64,000 nt of DNA from Bog-756 sp963703145 (GCA_963703145.1 OY969793.1:3782001-3846000), one strand, 5' to 3'; shown: positions 43,732 through 53,182, numbered from the stretch's first letter. Notes: a model not told the origin generated them from the sequence alone. Program-made: numbers and translations.

Positions 43732-45096
43732 GTGGCGATCGCGGATCGGAACTTGTCGGCACTGCCGGTGCCTTTCGCGATGGAGTTCCCCGACCGGATC
43801 CGCAAAGAGCGCTACTACGACCCTGACTTCTACCAGATGGAGGCCGAGTTGCTCTGGCCTCGGGTCTGGCAGATGGCGTGCCGGCTCGAGGAGATCCCTC
43901 ACCCCCACGATTTCGTCGAATACGAGTTCCTCGATCAGTCGGTCGTGGTGGTCCGCACCGATGACATGGGCGTCAAGGCGTTCCAGAACGCCTGTCGCCA
44001 CCGTGGCGTGAGGCTCGTTGAAGGTCGGGGGACCTGTGAGAGTGGCTTCATCTGTCCGTTCCACGGCTGGAGTTACGGAATCGACGGCACGAACACCTAT
44101 GTCACGAGGTCCAAGACCTTCGCGGAACACAACCTCGAGCCCGAGGAGCTCAATCTGACGCCGGTGCAGTGTGAGGTGTGGGGGGGATGCGCTTGGATCA
44201 ACCTCGACAACGATGCGCCCCCCCTGCGCCAGTGCATCGAGCCCTTCGCATCCATCCTCGACGCCTGGAAGGTGGAGTCGCTGCGGACCGAGTGGTGGTA
44301 CTCCTGCCGTCTTCCCGTCAACTGGAAGCTCGCTCAAGAGGCGTTCGTCGAGATGTACCACGTGGTGGAGACCCACCCCCAGCTGGTCATCCCCGGCCGC
44401 TACGGACTGCGCGACGGCGCAAGCGTCGATCCCCGCGCCTACATCGACGCCGACATCCACTACCTGCGCACGATGAGCGAGGGCATGGCCGGCATGGTTC
44501 ATGCCAACGACGTGGCCGTCGCGGAGGGTCTCCGGGACATGGAACTGCCCGACGACTCGGCGACGGCCATCGCGTCCTGGCATCGCACCCTCAACGATGC
44601 TGTCGTGGACTGGCACCAGGCTTCGGGGAGTGACATCCCAGACCTCAACGAGCTCGAGGCGCAGGGGCTGAACGAGCCGATGGGGTACTGCTTCCCGCAC
44701 TACATCATCTTGCCGATGTACAGCAGCGCCTCGGCCTATCGGTTCCGCCCGCTGGGTCCCGAGGAGACGCTGATGGAGATCTGGTCGCTTACGCGGTTTC
44801 CCGAGGGCAGCGAGCCGGAGCGGCACTCGCCGCCCGAGCGATGGGAGTGCAACGACTCACGGTGGCCACCGATCCTCGCCCAGGACTTCTCGAATCTCCC
44901 CAAGCAGCAACGTGGTCTGCATGCCAAGAGCTTCGAGTACATGCGCCTGTCGGATCGGATGGAAGGGCATATCTCGAACTACCAGCGGACTCTGGATGGA
45001 TTCCTCGCCGGCCTTCCCTACGAGAAGCTGCTCCCGGCGCTGCAGTCGGTCAACGTGAACCCCCTCGACAAGCCGGTCCTCGACGTCGGCTTCTGA
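43732..45096 (+). CDS. Rieske 2Fe-2S aromatic ring-hydroxylating oxygenase, alpha subunit (second copy)
   Basis: 454 residues from GTG. Rieske ligands are C88-R-H90 and C108-P-F-H111 (CRHRG, CPFHGWSYG). The catalytic domain includes LAQEAFVEMYHVVETHP, with the iron-binding His residues. It is not a close copy of the first Rieske enzyme (10117), as the cluster spacing and C-terminus differ. No beta subunit is nearby. It is followed by a small ABM protein and is regulated from operator (e). Confidence 0.93.
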   Translation: MAIADRNLSALPVPFAMEFPDRIRKERYYDPDFYQMEAELLWPRVWQMACRLEEIPHPHDFVEYEFLDQSVVVVRTDDMGVKAFQNACRHRGVRLVEGRGTCESGFICPFHGWSYGIDGTNTYVTRSKTFAEHNLEPEELNLTPVQCEVWGGCAWINLDNDAPPLRQCIEPFASILDAWKVESLRTEWWYSCRLPVNWKLAQEAFVEMYHVVETHPQLVIPGRYGLRDGASVDPRAYIDADIHYLRTMSEGMAGMVHANDVAVAEGLRDMELPDDSATAIASWHRTLNDAVVDWHQASGSDIPDLNELEAQGLNEPMGYCFPHYIILPMYSSASAYRFRPLGPEETLMEIWSLTRFPEGSEPERHSPPERWECNDSRWPPILAQDFSNLPKQQRGLHAKSFEYMRLSDRMEGHISNYQRTLDGFLAGLPYEKLLPALQSVNVNPLDKPVLDVGF

Positions 45097-45121
45097 TCAG
45101 CCAACCAGGAAGGATTCCGGA

Positions 45122-45436
45122 GTGATCTTCATCGTCGTCAAACAGTCCGTCCGCCCCAAGTACGCCGACGACTGGGTGGATCTCGTCGCCGACTTCACCT
45201 CGGCGACCCGGGCCGAACCCGGGAACATCACATTTGAGTGGTACCGGAGCGTCGAGGACCCCAACGTGTACGTGTTGGTCGAGGCGTTCATCGACGAAGC
45301 CGCAGGCAAGGCGCACGTCGAGTCCGAGCACTTCAAGGTGGCCAGTGGGCAGTTGGCACGATGGTTGGCCGCTGTTCCCGAGATTGTCCACGTCGAGGCG
45401 CCCGGTGACGGCTGGTCAGTTATGAGCGAGGTGTAG
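45122..45436 (+). CDS. Antibiotic biosynthesis monooxygenase (ABM/YgiN-like) domain protein
   Basis: 104 residues, GTG start with AGGAAGGA upstream. Dimeric ferredoxin-like fold pattern: VKQSVRPKYADDWVDLVADFTSATRAEPGNITFEWYRSVEDPNVYVLVEAFID and SEHFKV. Such proteins are cofactor-free monooxygenases, heme-degrading enzymes or isomerases. It begins 25 bases after the Rieske gene, so it probably acts on its product. Confidence 0.85.
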   Translation: MIFIVVKQSVRPKYADDWVDLVADFTSATRAEPGNITFEWYRSVEDPNVYVLVEAFIDEAAGKAHVESEHFKVASGQLARWLAAVPEIVHVEAPGDGWSVMSEV

Positions 45437-45478
45437 GGCGTCGCTCGGAGCTGGTGGCCAGTCGTGACGGAGCCTTCT

Positions 45479-46984
45479 CTAGAGCACCTCGGCGATCATC
45501 GTCTCCGACTGCGCCTCCTCCAACACGTCGGCGACCTCGACGTCATGGTCTTGTGGGGCTTTGCCCTTCAGTATGAGTGCGCCCACCACGATCCCGATGA
45601 TCACGCTGCTCAGCGCGATGGCAAAGGCCAGCCGGTAGCCACTGTCCAGGGCCTCCCGGACTGGATTGCCGCGTGCGATCAGCGTGGCGGTGCGGCTACT
45701 GGACACCGCCCCGAGAACCGCCACCGAGAGCGCCGCGGAGACCTGCTGGGACACATTCACGATTCCCGAGCCGATGCCGGCGTCCTTGGCTGGAACATTG
45801 GCCAGGGCCATGGTGAGCAACGGCGTGAATGCCGTTGCGGCGCCCAAACCGACGAGCAGCACTGCCGCGAAGAGATGCGGGAAGTACGCCGTCTGCACAC
45901 CGGAGGTGGTGAACAAGACGAGACCGCCGCTCAGGACGAGGAGTCCGATCATCGTCGTCAGCTTCGCGCCCAGCCTGCCCATGATGCGGGTCGTCAGTCC
46001 GGCAGACATCAGCGCCACGCAAAGTGTCTGGGGGAGGAAAGCCAAGCCGGTCCGAATCGGGTCGTATCCGAGAATGTGCTGGAAATACAGGACGCCGATG
46101 AAGAAGGTGCTGTACATCCCGACGACCATCAACCCCCTCACCAGGCTCGAAGCCAAGAGGCCCGGAGCCCGCAGTACGGGAAGCGGCATCATCGGCGTGG
46201 ACAGTCGACTCTCGAGCAGGAGAAATCCCACGAGGACCACGATGGCGGCCGCTCCAAATCCCAACGTGTGGGTCGAGGACCAACCGTATTGGCTCGAACT
46301 GACGATGGCATAGACCGCCAGCATCAGTCCGGCCGTGCTGAGGATGGCTCCGGCGATGTCCAGTCCGGCCCGGAATCCGATCCCGGTGTTCTCCTCGATC
46401 AGCGCCGTCCCGGCGATGAAGGTGGCCACCCCGATGGGAATGTTGATGAAGAAGATCCAGTGCCAACTGAGCGCCTGGGTGACGTAACCGCCGATCAGGA
46501 GTCCGAGTGATCCGCCACCGACGGCCACGATGATGTACGAGCTCATGGCCTTGGCCCGTTCACGCGGGACCGGGAAGTCGGCCACGATGATGGCCAGGAT
46601 CACCGAAGAGGAGAGTGCTGCGCCGAGGCCTTGGACGAAACGCGCCGAAATGAGCAGGACCTGGCTGTTGGCGGCGCCACAGGCCAGCGAGGCCCCGGTG
46701 AACAGCGCCACACCGACCAGGAACACCTTCTTCCGGCCGAAGAGATCTCCCAGCCGACCGGCCAGCAGGAGCGCACCGGCAAACGTGATCAGATAGGCAT
46801 CGATCACCCAGGCCAGCGACGCCTGCGAGAAGCGCAGATCGTGCTGGATGGTCGGCAGGGCCACGTTCACGATCGTCTGATCCAGGATGTTCATCAACAT
46901 CGCGAAACAGACGACGATCAGTGCGATCCACCTGCGGCGGTAGGCAATGAAGGAAGTAAGAGAAGAAGGAATGGCAGGCTCCAC
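45479..46984 (-). CDS. MFS transporter, DHA2 (EmrB/QacA) drug exporter family
   Basis: 501 residues with about 14 hydrophobic segments. The signature MNILDQTIVNVALPTIQHDL in the first helix and GRLGDLFGRKKVFLVG in the loop are diagnostic of proton-driven DHA2 exporters; GGGSLGLLIGGYVTQALSWHWIFFINIPIG is the motif C/antiporter region. It probably exports toxic hydrophobic compounds or intermediates. Divergent from a MarR regulator with a perfect palindrome in between. Confidence 0.94.
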   Translation of the reverse strand: MEPAIPSSLTSFIAYRRRWIALIVVCFAMLMNILDQTIVNVALPTIQHDLRFSQASLAWVIDAYLITFAGALLLAGRLGDLFGRKKVFLVGVALFTGASLACGAANSQVLLISARFVQGLGAALSSSVILAIIVADFPVPRERAKAMSSYIIVAVGGGSLGLLIGGYVTQALSWHWIFFINIPIGVATFIAGTALIEENTGIGFRAGLDIAGAILSTAGLMLAVYAIVSSSQYGWSSTHTLGFGAAAIVVLVGFLLLESRLSTPMMPLPVLRAPGLLASSLVRGLMVVGMYSTFFIGVLYFQHILGYDPIRTGLAFLPQTLCVALMSAGLTTRIMGRLGAKLTTMIGLLVLSGGLVLFTTSGVQTAYFPHLFAAVLLVGLGAATAFTPLLTMALANVPAKDAGIGSGIVNVSQQVSAALSVAVLGAVSSSRTATLIARGNPVREALDSGYRLAFAIALSSVIIGIVVGALILKGKAPQDHDVEVADVLEEAQSETMIAEVL

Positions 46985-47020
46985 GGTCGGGGTGGGATTC
47001 GGGTCCCCCTCTATTGATAG

Positions 47021-47035
47021 TCACTACCTTAGTGA
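47021..47035. promoter_or_regulatory. Perfect palindrome TCACTA-CCT-TAGTGA, probable MarR operator
   Basis: 6-base arms around CCT, 37 bases before the MFS start and 47 before the MarR start. It lies in the AT-rich divergent promoter, the classic place for a MarR-type repressor to shut both genes. Confidence 0.68.
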
Positions 47036-47081
47036 GTGTCAAGCTGACGGGATAGTAAGCAATTCGGCTATCATCCCAGTC

Positions 47082-47506
47082 ATGTCCACGACGACGACGC
47101 CAGGCGTGACGGTGTTGTTGACCCAGCTGTCGCGGGTGGTCTACCGCCGCACCTCAGAGGATCTGCTGGGAATGCGGCTGAAGGAATTGTCATGCTCGCC
47201 CACCTTCGTGAGCACAATCCGATCCCGCAGCAGGAGCTGGGGGAGATGCTGTGCATCGATGCCAACAACCTGGTCCTGCTTCTCAACGAACTCGAGTCGA
47301 GGGGATTTGCCTACCGGCGTCGAGATCCTGCGGACCGACGCCGACACCTGGTCGAGATCACCGACGAGGGACTGGGCGCGTTCGAGAATGCAGAGCGCGG
47401 GATCGAAAGTGTGGAGGACGATGTCCTGGCATCGCTCACCACTCGGGAGCGGGCTGAGCTTCAGGGGTTGTTGACCAAGGCGCTCGAGGGCGATTCCGAG
47501 GCGTAG
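47082..47506 (+). CDS. MarR family transcriptional regulator, single-base frameshift
   Basis: MSTTTTPGVTVLLTQLSRVVYRRTSEDLLGMRLKE in one frame continues in another as VMLAHLREHNPIPQQELGEMLCIDANNLVLLLNELESRG, then YRRRDPADRRRHLVEITDEG. Adding one base near 47188 (giving LKEFVMLAHL) makes about 141 residues, normal for MarR. The winged-helix DxR region is intact. It probably represses the divergent exporter through the palindrome at 47021. Confidence 0.82.
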
Positions 47507-47682
47507 CGCTAACGTCGAAGCGACGTGTCCGTTCCGGGTTGCTCTGCATCTCATCGTCGCCAGAGTGGGACGCACCGGTGTACAGCACCTCCTGCCAGGA
47601 GCCCACGCAGGTAGATCCTCGGGTCGGACCCGTCATGCGTTCAGTACACAGCGCGGCCTCGATCGACAAAGCCGCGAGCACG

Positions 47683-50577
47683 TTAGCTCGAGGCCTCAGC
47701 TCTGAGGGGGATGTTCGACCCAGAAACGGTCACGACAGGGTCATGTCCATGGAGTCCGGCGATGCTGTAGGTCGAGGTGATCGTCTGAGTTTCTCCCGGC
47801 CAGAGCGTGATGTCATTGTCGTTCCAGACCATCGGCAGAACCTGATTGTCCCCCGAGTCCGGTCTCCCCTGTGCGTTCCCCCGACGTACATCTGCTCGCA
47901 GGAAGAAGGCCACTGTCCCGGACTTCGACGTATTGGACATCGTTACCGCCGTCGAGTCGCGCTGGCTACCCAGATGGCGGGTCACCGCCGTCACCTTGAC
48001 CGAGCCAGCCGGCAGTGTGGAGAGCCCGGTGAGGTCCCCGTAGGAGGTCATCGTGGCCCGGGGATTGCCCTCGGTTTTGGCCCAGTTCACGACGTCAGCC
48101 TGGGTGGACAGCCAATATACGTTGCGATCGACCTGACGCCCACCCTCTCGAAGGATGAGTTCGATGAAGTACGTACGGGCCGCTTCTGGAGGGGTCGTGG
48201 CGGGTGGAATCGACGGTGCGAGCACATCGGTGCGAACCTGTTGGCTGGCCAGGGACAGTGAGGGCGAGGTGCGATCGTCGAGCACGTGTCCGGCCAGGTC
48301 GTACACGCGAGCCTCGACGGTGAGCCCCGAGTGGGAAGTTCCCGACAGGTTGTCGACCGTCACGGTGTGGCTGTCATAGGCGTAGAGAACATGGAGCGTC
48401 CGGTTGGCCTCCGCGGCCCCGAAGTAGGTACCGGACTCGTCGTAGTCCGAGTTGTACAAATCCAAGAGGAGTGTCGGAAAGCCCCGGTTCCCCATCCAGT
48501 AGATGGTGCCGGTCGCCGGTGTCGGCGTGTGAACGGAATGGTCGATGAACGCCTCGAGCTGGGAACGAGCCGCCTCATACCCCTGGAGCTGACCTTTCTC
48601 CACGTAGGTGGACAGGTTGTTCCACGCTCCGTATCGGTGCTCCAGGCCTGAGTCGAAGCTGGCCATGGTCCCATAGAAATTGCCGGTGTCAAACGGCACG
48701 AAGTCCGAGTGGTACTGGTTCTTGTTGGGGTCCCGCCACAACGCAGATTTGTCGGAGGGGGTGAGAAACCGGTTGATCGAGTCCATCGTCGGGACGGTGT
48801 ATCCCGCACTCTGCTCGCTGTCGAAGCCCCACGAACCCCCAACCATGGTGAGCGTGGGGTCCTCGTAGGCGGGGGTGGTGCTGGAATGGGTCGTGTCATA
48901 CCAGTAGGTAGGGGGGACCCAGTCATAGGGCCCTTCTTTTTCCCCGGAGATACCGAGTACGGGGCTTGCGTTGTATTCCGCCGACGAAATGATCGGAACC
49001 TGGAGGTCAGCCTTCTTGAAGGCTGCGAGGGAGACGGCCTCTTGACGCAGGGTGGGAGCGTTGTCGCTCCACGAGTAGTTGATCACGCTCGGATGGCTGC
49101 GGACGTCTTCGGCCAGGCGAAGCGCTGACTGGTAGAGGACGGTGAGATCTTGGGGGGTGAGTGCCGAATCCGAGATCGGCGCCCAGCTGTCACAGCATTG
49201 GAAGCCTTCGTCGATCATGATTCCAGCCCGGTCCATTTGGTCGTAGAAGTCATCGGGCATGTGGTGTCCCTCGAGCCGGATGGTGTTGAGCCCCAGACCT
49301 CTCATCAGCTTGATCTGATTGGCCGTGTCCTGGCTTGAGTAGTGGAGGAACAAGTCGGGACCGTAGGCCGACCCTCGAATGACGATCGGCACACCGTTGA
49401 TGCTGAATCGGCGCACGCCTTCGGGCGCCAGTGACGATGGCCCGGTCAACGTTGCGGAGACGGTGCGGATTCCGAATGTCGTGTGCAGCGAACCGGCTGC
49501 GTTCGGGCCCATCCCGAGCTTGGCCGTCACCGTGTACAGCGGCTGGCCTCCCATCTGGTGTGGCCACCACACCTGGGGGTGGGACAGCACCAACGCCGGA
49601 TAGACCGTGGGAGTGAACGTGACCGTCGAGGTTGTGTGAGCCTGGATCGTCACGTGCTGACGGACACTGATCAGGTGTCCATGCCCTGATGGTCCGGCCA
49701 CCTGGGCGGTGATTGCCGCCGACAGTCTCACGCCGGTCGAGTTGGCCACCTGGCCGGCGATGGTCAGAGCCGAGCGGCTCAGGGTCGGGTTGTTGTCCTC
49801 GAGCACATGGAGGTTGGACAGTCGCAGCCCGCTGGTGATGGCCAGCTGCACCGGAAACTGGATCCCGGTGTTGTTGTCCGGGGGCACCTGGTTCCAATCG
49901 ACATCGTCCAGCGAGTATGTCGTGAAGGGGTCATTCGGGTAGACCTCGAATGCCAGTGCGTTGGTGCCAGGTCTGACCAGCCGGCTGATATCGAAGCTCG
50001 TACGCGGGTAGTCGCCCGTCAGCGTGGCGTGGGTGGCAACCTCGATGCCGTTGACCCACAGATCGGCCGAGCCGACGATGCCGTTGACGATGATCTGGGC
50101 ATCCTCACCCCGGTGGAAACTGGTGGTGAACTCAGTCCGGTACCACCAGGGCTTGGCGAACTCAGGGGTGGTTTTCCCGCTGACGAACGGAAGGTATCCG
50201 AAGCACCGGCGCATGTTCTCGCCATAGGCCACTCGGGGACAGGCCCCGTTCTCGAGCAGGGCATTGATCTCGGTACCTGGTGCGCCGGCATCATCGGGGG
50301 TGACGTGCAGCCACCTGTAGGGCTCGAACTTCGGGGAGGAAATCCGCGGTCCCCTATCACTGACCTTGGCACTGGTCAGGACCTCCCATCCGTGCAAGCC
50401 CACAGTGCTCGTAGTTGACCCTGGGGAGGTGTCTGTCCCGAGGAGCCGAGAGTGGTCCAAAGTGGACGCCCCGGCCGCCCAGCTTGCACTGGACCAGGGG
50501 TCGATCAGGAGAAACAGCGCCATCCCGACGATGATGGCCGCCGCAGTGGCCAACGCAGTCTGCGCTTTGCGCTTCAT
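47683..50577 (-). CDS. Secreted glycoside hydrolase family 2, exo-beta-D-glucosaminidase-like
   Basis: 964 residues from ATG with AGGAGAC upstream; the longer frame is not needed. Signal peptide about residues 1-35 (hydrophobic TAAAIIVGMALFLLI, then WAAGAS). GH2 domains: sugar-binding (ADLWVNGIEVATHATLTGDY), immunoglobulin-like, then the TIM barrel with RFSINGVPIVIRGSAYGPD and LMRGLGLNTIRLEGH. YSWSD (D505) and GFDSE (E588) match the catalytic Asp and nucleophile Glu of exo-glucosaminidase CsxA, and GPYDWVPP is shared with it. It would cleave glucosamine from chitosan-like glycans outside the cell. No sugar transporter is near. The adjacent island border lies some 150 bases upstream. Confidence 0.88.
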   Translation of the reverse strand: MKRKAQTALATAAAIIVGMALFLLIDPWSSASWAAGASTLDHSRLLGTDTSPGSTTSTVGLHGWEVLTSAKVSDRGPRISSPKFEPYRWLHVTPDDAGAPGTEINALLENGACPRVAYGENMRRCFGYLPFVSGKTTPEFAKPWWYRTEFTTSFHRGEDAQIIVNGIVGSADLWVNGIEVATHATLTGDYPRTSFDISRLVRPGTNALAFEVYPNDPFTTYSLDDVDWNQVPPDNNTGIQFPVQLAITSGLRLSNLHVLEDNNPTLSRSALTIAGQVANSTGVRLSAAITAQVAGPSGHGHLISVRQHVTIQAHTTSTVTFTPTVYPALVLSHPQVWWPHQMGGQPLYTVTAKLGMGPNAAGSLHTTFGIRTVSATLTGPSSLAPEGVRRFSINGVPIVIRGSAYGPDLFLHYSSQDTANQIKLMRGLGLNTIRLEGHHMPDDFYDQMDRAGIMIDEGFQCCDSWAPISDSALTPQDLTVLYQSALRLAEDVRSHPSVINYSWSDNAPTLRQEAVSLAAFKKADLQVPIISSAEYNASPVLGISGEKEGPYDWVPPTYWYDTTHSSTTPAYEDPTLTMVGGSWGFDSEQSAGYTVPTMDSINRFLTPSDKSALWRDPNKNQYHSDFVPFDTGNFYGTMASFDSGLEHRYGAWNNLSTYVEKGQLQGYEAARSQLEAFIDHSVHTPTPATGTIYWMGNRGFPTLLLDLYNSDYDESGTYFGAAEANRTLHVLYAYDSHTVTVDNLSGTSHSGLTVEARVYDLAGHVLDDRTSPSLSLASQQVRTDVLAPSIPPATTPPEAARTYFIELILREGGRQVDRNVYWLSTQADVVNWAKTEGNPRATMTSYGDLTGLSTLPAGSVKVTAVTRHLGSQRDSTAVTMSNTSKSGTVAFFLRADVRRGNAQGRPDSGDNQVLPMVWNDNDITLWPGETQTITSTYSIAGLHGHDPVVTVSGSNIPLRAEASS

Positions 50578-51027
50578 AGCTGTCTCCTCCACTCGTGATG
50601 GACGCGCCTCGGCCCGGGTGGAGATCTTCGCAGAAGAAGCACTCTCGAGCAGATAGCGCGAGCGCCCCTCGTGGTGAACCGTCGACAGACGTGATCCAGT
50701 TCGATCGGTACGACATGGGCCAGCGCGTAAAGAGAGTGGAATTCGAACCACGGAGGCTTGCACCTCACGGCCTTTCAGCTGCGGACCAGGGTGCCCGCTA
50801 GGTGTGCGGGAGACCACCGGTCTGGCCGTAGGTGGAGGCCTTTCCCTTCATTCGGCCCGTCAACGGTCGTCATCTTCGGCAGGGCGGGAGTCACGGGTGA
50901 GATGGTTAGGAGGCTCACGATGCCCTCCGGATCGAGCGCTGGACTCGGAATCACGCAGCTGAGGCTGGAGAGTCAGCCCCTCGCCAGAACCCCACGGAGC
51001 TCGCTCAGCCCCCGTCATTAGCGCCGG
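50578..51027. other. Intergenic region holding a tRNA-Ser remnant
   Basis: 450 bases with no credible gene, upstream of the GH2 start and downstream of the GT39 stop (both on the minus strand). Its main feature is the tRNA-like fragment described separately. The remainder should contain the GH2 promoter, but no strong -35/-10 pair stands out. Confidence 0.5.
50732..50790 (-). repeat. Fragment of tRNA-Ser (probable distal attachment site)
   Basis: On the plus strand this stretch repeats the T arm and variable arm of the intact tRNA-Ser at 57300. It has GAGTGG, ATTCGAAC, and the 21 bases from 50754 (CGGAGGCTTGCACCTCACGG plus C), all shared with 57323-57343. Over about 45 bases there is one deletion and a couple of substitutions. 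The D arm is only weakly recognisable and the acceptor stem does not pair, so it is not a functional tRNA. A 3' tRNA fragment facing the 3' end of an intact copy is the usual footprint of site-specific integration. Confidence 0.65.
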
Positions 51028-52902
51028 TCATCCTCGGAGAGCGGGAGCGTCCTTCGGTGAACAAAAGAAGAGGCCGACGGCCCCGCCACCCGGTCCAGCG
51101 TGTTGGCAGTGGGAGGCGATCCACGCCAGCCGAGGGTCATGGCCTCCGATCAAGAGCACGAGGTGGAACTTCCCCGTTCGAATCATGTCCTCGAGTTGGC
51201 TGATCGTCGGCTCGGGAATGGTGCCGGAGAACCCGCCGATGGGGAGGATCTCTTTTCCGGTGGCCGAGATGAACTCCGATGCCACCGCGGACGTGTAGAC
51301 CGCCATCACGTAGGGAGATCCCATCTGGAGCTTCTCTAGAGTCGGGAGGAAGGAGCCAAGTCCTCTCGATGATGATCCGAGCAAGGTCGCGTTGGTCGCT
51401 GCCGCCTTGGCTGACTCGAATGGGGTATCGCCGAATCCACGCTGGCTGGCGACGAGCTGGGCAGCGCCTGATGCCGGTATGACGATGATGGCGGTCGTCC
51501 CGACGACGAGGGCAGCCGCACGCATCGTCCGACGGGGCCAGCTGACAGTCGAAGCCACCAGGAGCACGACGGCCACTACCGCGAGCGAGATCGCTAGCGG
51601 CCATAGCCAGGCTGGGGAGTTCGCCCCCGATGATCGGGTCAACCAGATGCTGTAGGCAACTGTGCCCCCCATGACCAGGGCCGCCACCCCACCTCGCCGG
51701 GCGGCCACGGCTCGCGCCTCGGTCCGTGATTCCCACAGACTTGCGATCCCAGCGCCCAAGATCGCCGCAATCGGCGGCGACAGCCCAGCGGTGTAGTACG
51801 AGTGGAAGGTAAAGACGTCTGAGAACACCGCAACCATTGCGATCAGCCAGCCGGCCCAGAGAATGTAATAGCTCCGGCGTCGGGTGAATAGACCACCCAC
51901 GCCGACGACGAGGGCTGCCGGCAGCAACCAGCCGGTGTCGCGCCCGAGATCGCCACGCACGAGCCGATTCCAGGCGGGAGGGGGTCCGTTGATGATGTTT
52001 GCGCCGAGCAGGCCGGCAAACTGCTCGAATGCTGTCTGCTGGTTGGTGCGGCCAAAGCCGTTATAGACAAAGACCTGCTCGTAGACAGAGTTGTGTTGGC
52101 TCCCGTCCACGTAGGGACGATCGTGGGCGGGCGTCAGGGTCACCACGGTCATCCACGACAGGGACACGACACCAGCCACGAGCCCGCCTACGACTACTTG
52201 TCGTAGCTTGTGGGCCCACCGGTCCGTCCGTCCCAGCAGATAGGCCAGCCCAAACGCCGGTAACACCAGCCATGCCTCGAGCATCTTCGCCTGGAAGGCG
52301 ATGCCAATCCACACCCCCGCGAAGACGAGATGTCGTTGTCGCCCGGACACAATGGCGGCCGAGACGGCGTCGGCTGCCAGCACCAGGAACAGCGTCATGG
52401 CGGTGTCGGAGATGTTGCCCCGGTTGAGGGCGACAGTCGCGGGACTGGCCGCGAGGATGAAGGCAGCGATGAGGGCAGCCGTCGTTCCCCGGAGCCGGTT
52501 CACAGCCCGATAGAGGACGAGGATGCTCAGGACACCTTCGATGACCTGGGGTAGGACTATGGCCCAGGAGTGGTAACCGAAGATCCGAACGGAAAGTGCC
52601 TGAATCCAGAGGGCACCGGGCAGCTTGTCCACGGTGACCGTCCCAGCTGGATCAAAGGAGCCGAAGGAGAAGTTGTGCCAGTCGGTCCCCATGCTCCGCA
52701 CGGCCGCCGCATAGAACGGTTCGAGACCGTCCCGGCTGATCCCCCAGGCATACGAGAGGCCAGCGAGACCGGCAATGATCAGGAGCAGCAACCTCGGGGC
52801 AGTGAGACTCCACCGCCCGGGCGAGCGAGCGGCAGTGGGCGCTGACTCGGTCCGATCCTCGTGCAGCGCCTCGAGGGACCCGACTATCCCGGTGGAATCC
52901 AA
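51028..52902 (-). CDS. GT39-family (ArnT/PMT-like) membrane glycosyltransferase
   Basis: 624 residues with about 11 hydrophobic segments. The N-terminal part has SRDGLEPFYAAAVRSM, WHNFSFGSFDP, VDKLPGALWIQALSVRIFGYHSWAIVLPQ: the catalytic-loop acidic residues and the DK motif of dolichyl/undecaprenyl-phosphate-dependent glycosyltransferases. A soluble-looking C-terminal part follows (EFISATGKEILPIGGFSGTIPEPT..). It probably transfers a sugar from a lipid carrier to a cell-surface acceptor. First complete gene inside the tRNA-bounded island. Confidence 0.88.
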   Translation of the reverse strand: MDSTGIVGSLEALHEDRTESAPTAARSPGRWSLTAPRLLLLIIAGLAGLSYAWGISRDGLEPFYAAAVRSMGTDWHNFSFGSFDPAGTVTVDKLPGALWIQALSVRIFGYHSWAIVLPQVIEGVLSILVLYRAVNRLRGTTAALIAAFILAASPATVALNRGNISDTAMTLFLVLAADAVSAAIVSGRQRHLVFAGVWIGIAFQAKMLEAWLVLPAFGLAYLLGRTDRWAHKLRQVVVGGLVAGVVSLSWMTVVTLTPAHDRPYVDGSQHNSVYEQVFVYNGFGRTNQQTAFEQFAGLLGANIINGPPPAWNRLVRGDLGRDTGWLLPAALVVGVGGLFTRRRSYYILWAGWLIAMVAVFSDVFTFHSYYTAGLSPPIAAILGAGIASLWESRTEARAVAARRGGVAALVMGGTVAYSIWLTRSSGANSPAWLWPLAISLAVVAVVLLVASTVSWPRRTMRAAALVVGTTAIIVIPASGAAQLVASQRGFGDTPFESAKAAATNATLLGSSSRGLGSFLPTLEKLQMGSPYVMAVYTSAVASEFISATGKEILPIGGFSGTIPEPTISQLEDMIRTGKFHLVLLIGGHDPRLAWIASHCQHAGPGGGAVGLFFCSPKDAPALRG

Positions 52903-53040
52903 TTCCTAGTCTCGTCTCGTTGGGTGGACGCCAAGAGTTGTAGCTGATTACGAACCTTGCGACGTTCCTCTCGGCACCCGCAGGGGGACCTCTATCGGCC
53001 GTAGCAGGCAGGGCATGCCAGAACACTCAATAGTCGTAGA

Positions 53041-53182
53041 ACGCCGTTTCGACGGCGTAGCAGCCGATGTCCAGTTGAAGGACCGCTCGCTGTTGACCAG
53101 AGAGCGGGCGGTAACCCTTGATCGATCCGAGACCGCAGCTGAAGTCGGCGGATCGTGACGAGCTTGAACGAAGCGAGTCAAG
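53041..53182. other. Cluster of four inverted repeats (hairpins) in an otherwise gene-free stretch
   Basis: In a gap of 299 bases between the ABC binding protein and GT39 lie four stems. They are ACGCCGT-TTCG-ACGGCGT (53041-53058); ACCGCTCGCT with AGCGGGCGGT (53082-53112, 10 pairs with one G-U); CGATCCG with CGGATCG (from about 53124); and CTTGA with TCAAG (from about 53163). None is followed by a T-run. They may be terminators of the binding-protein gene, a structured leader of GT39 or a mobile-element end. Confidence 0.45.

Noticed and set aside
50732..50830. Second functional tRNA-Ser
   Set aside because: Acceptor stem does not pair and the anticodon arm is disrupted; only T arm and variable arm are intact.
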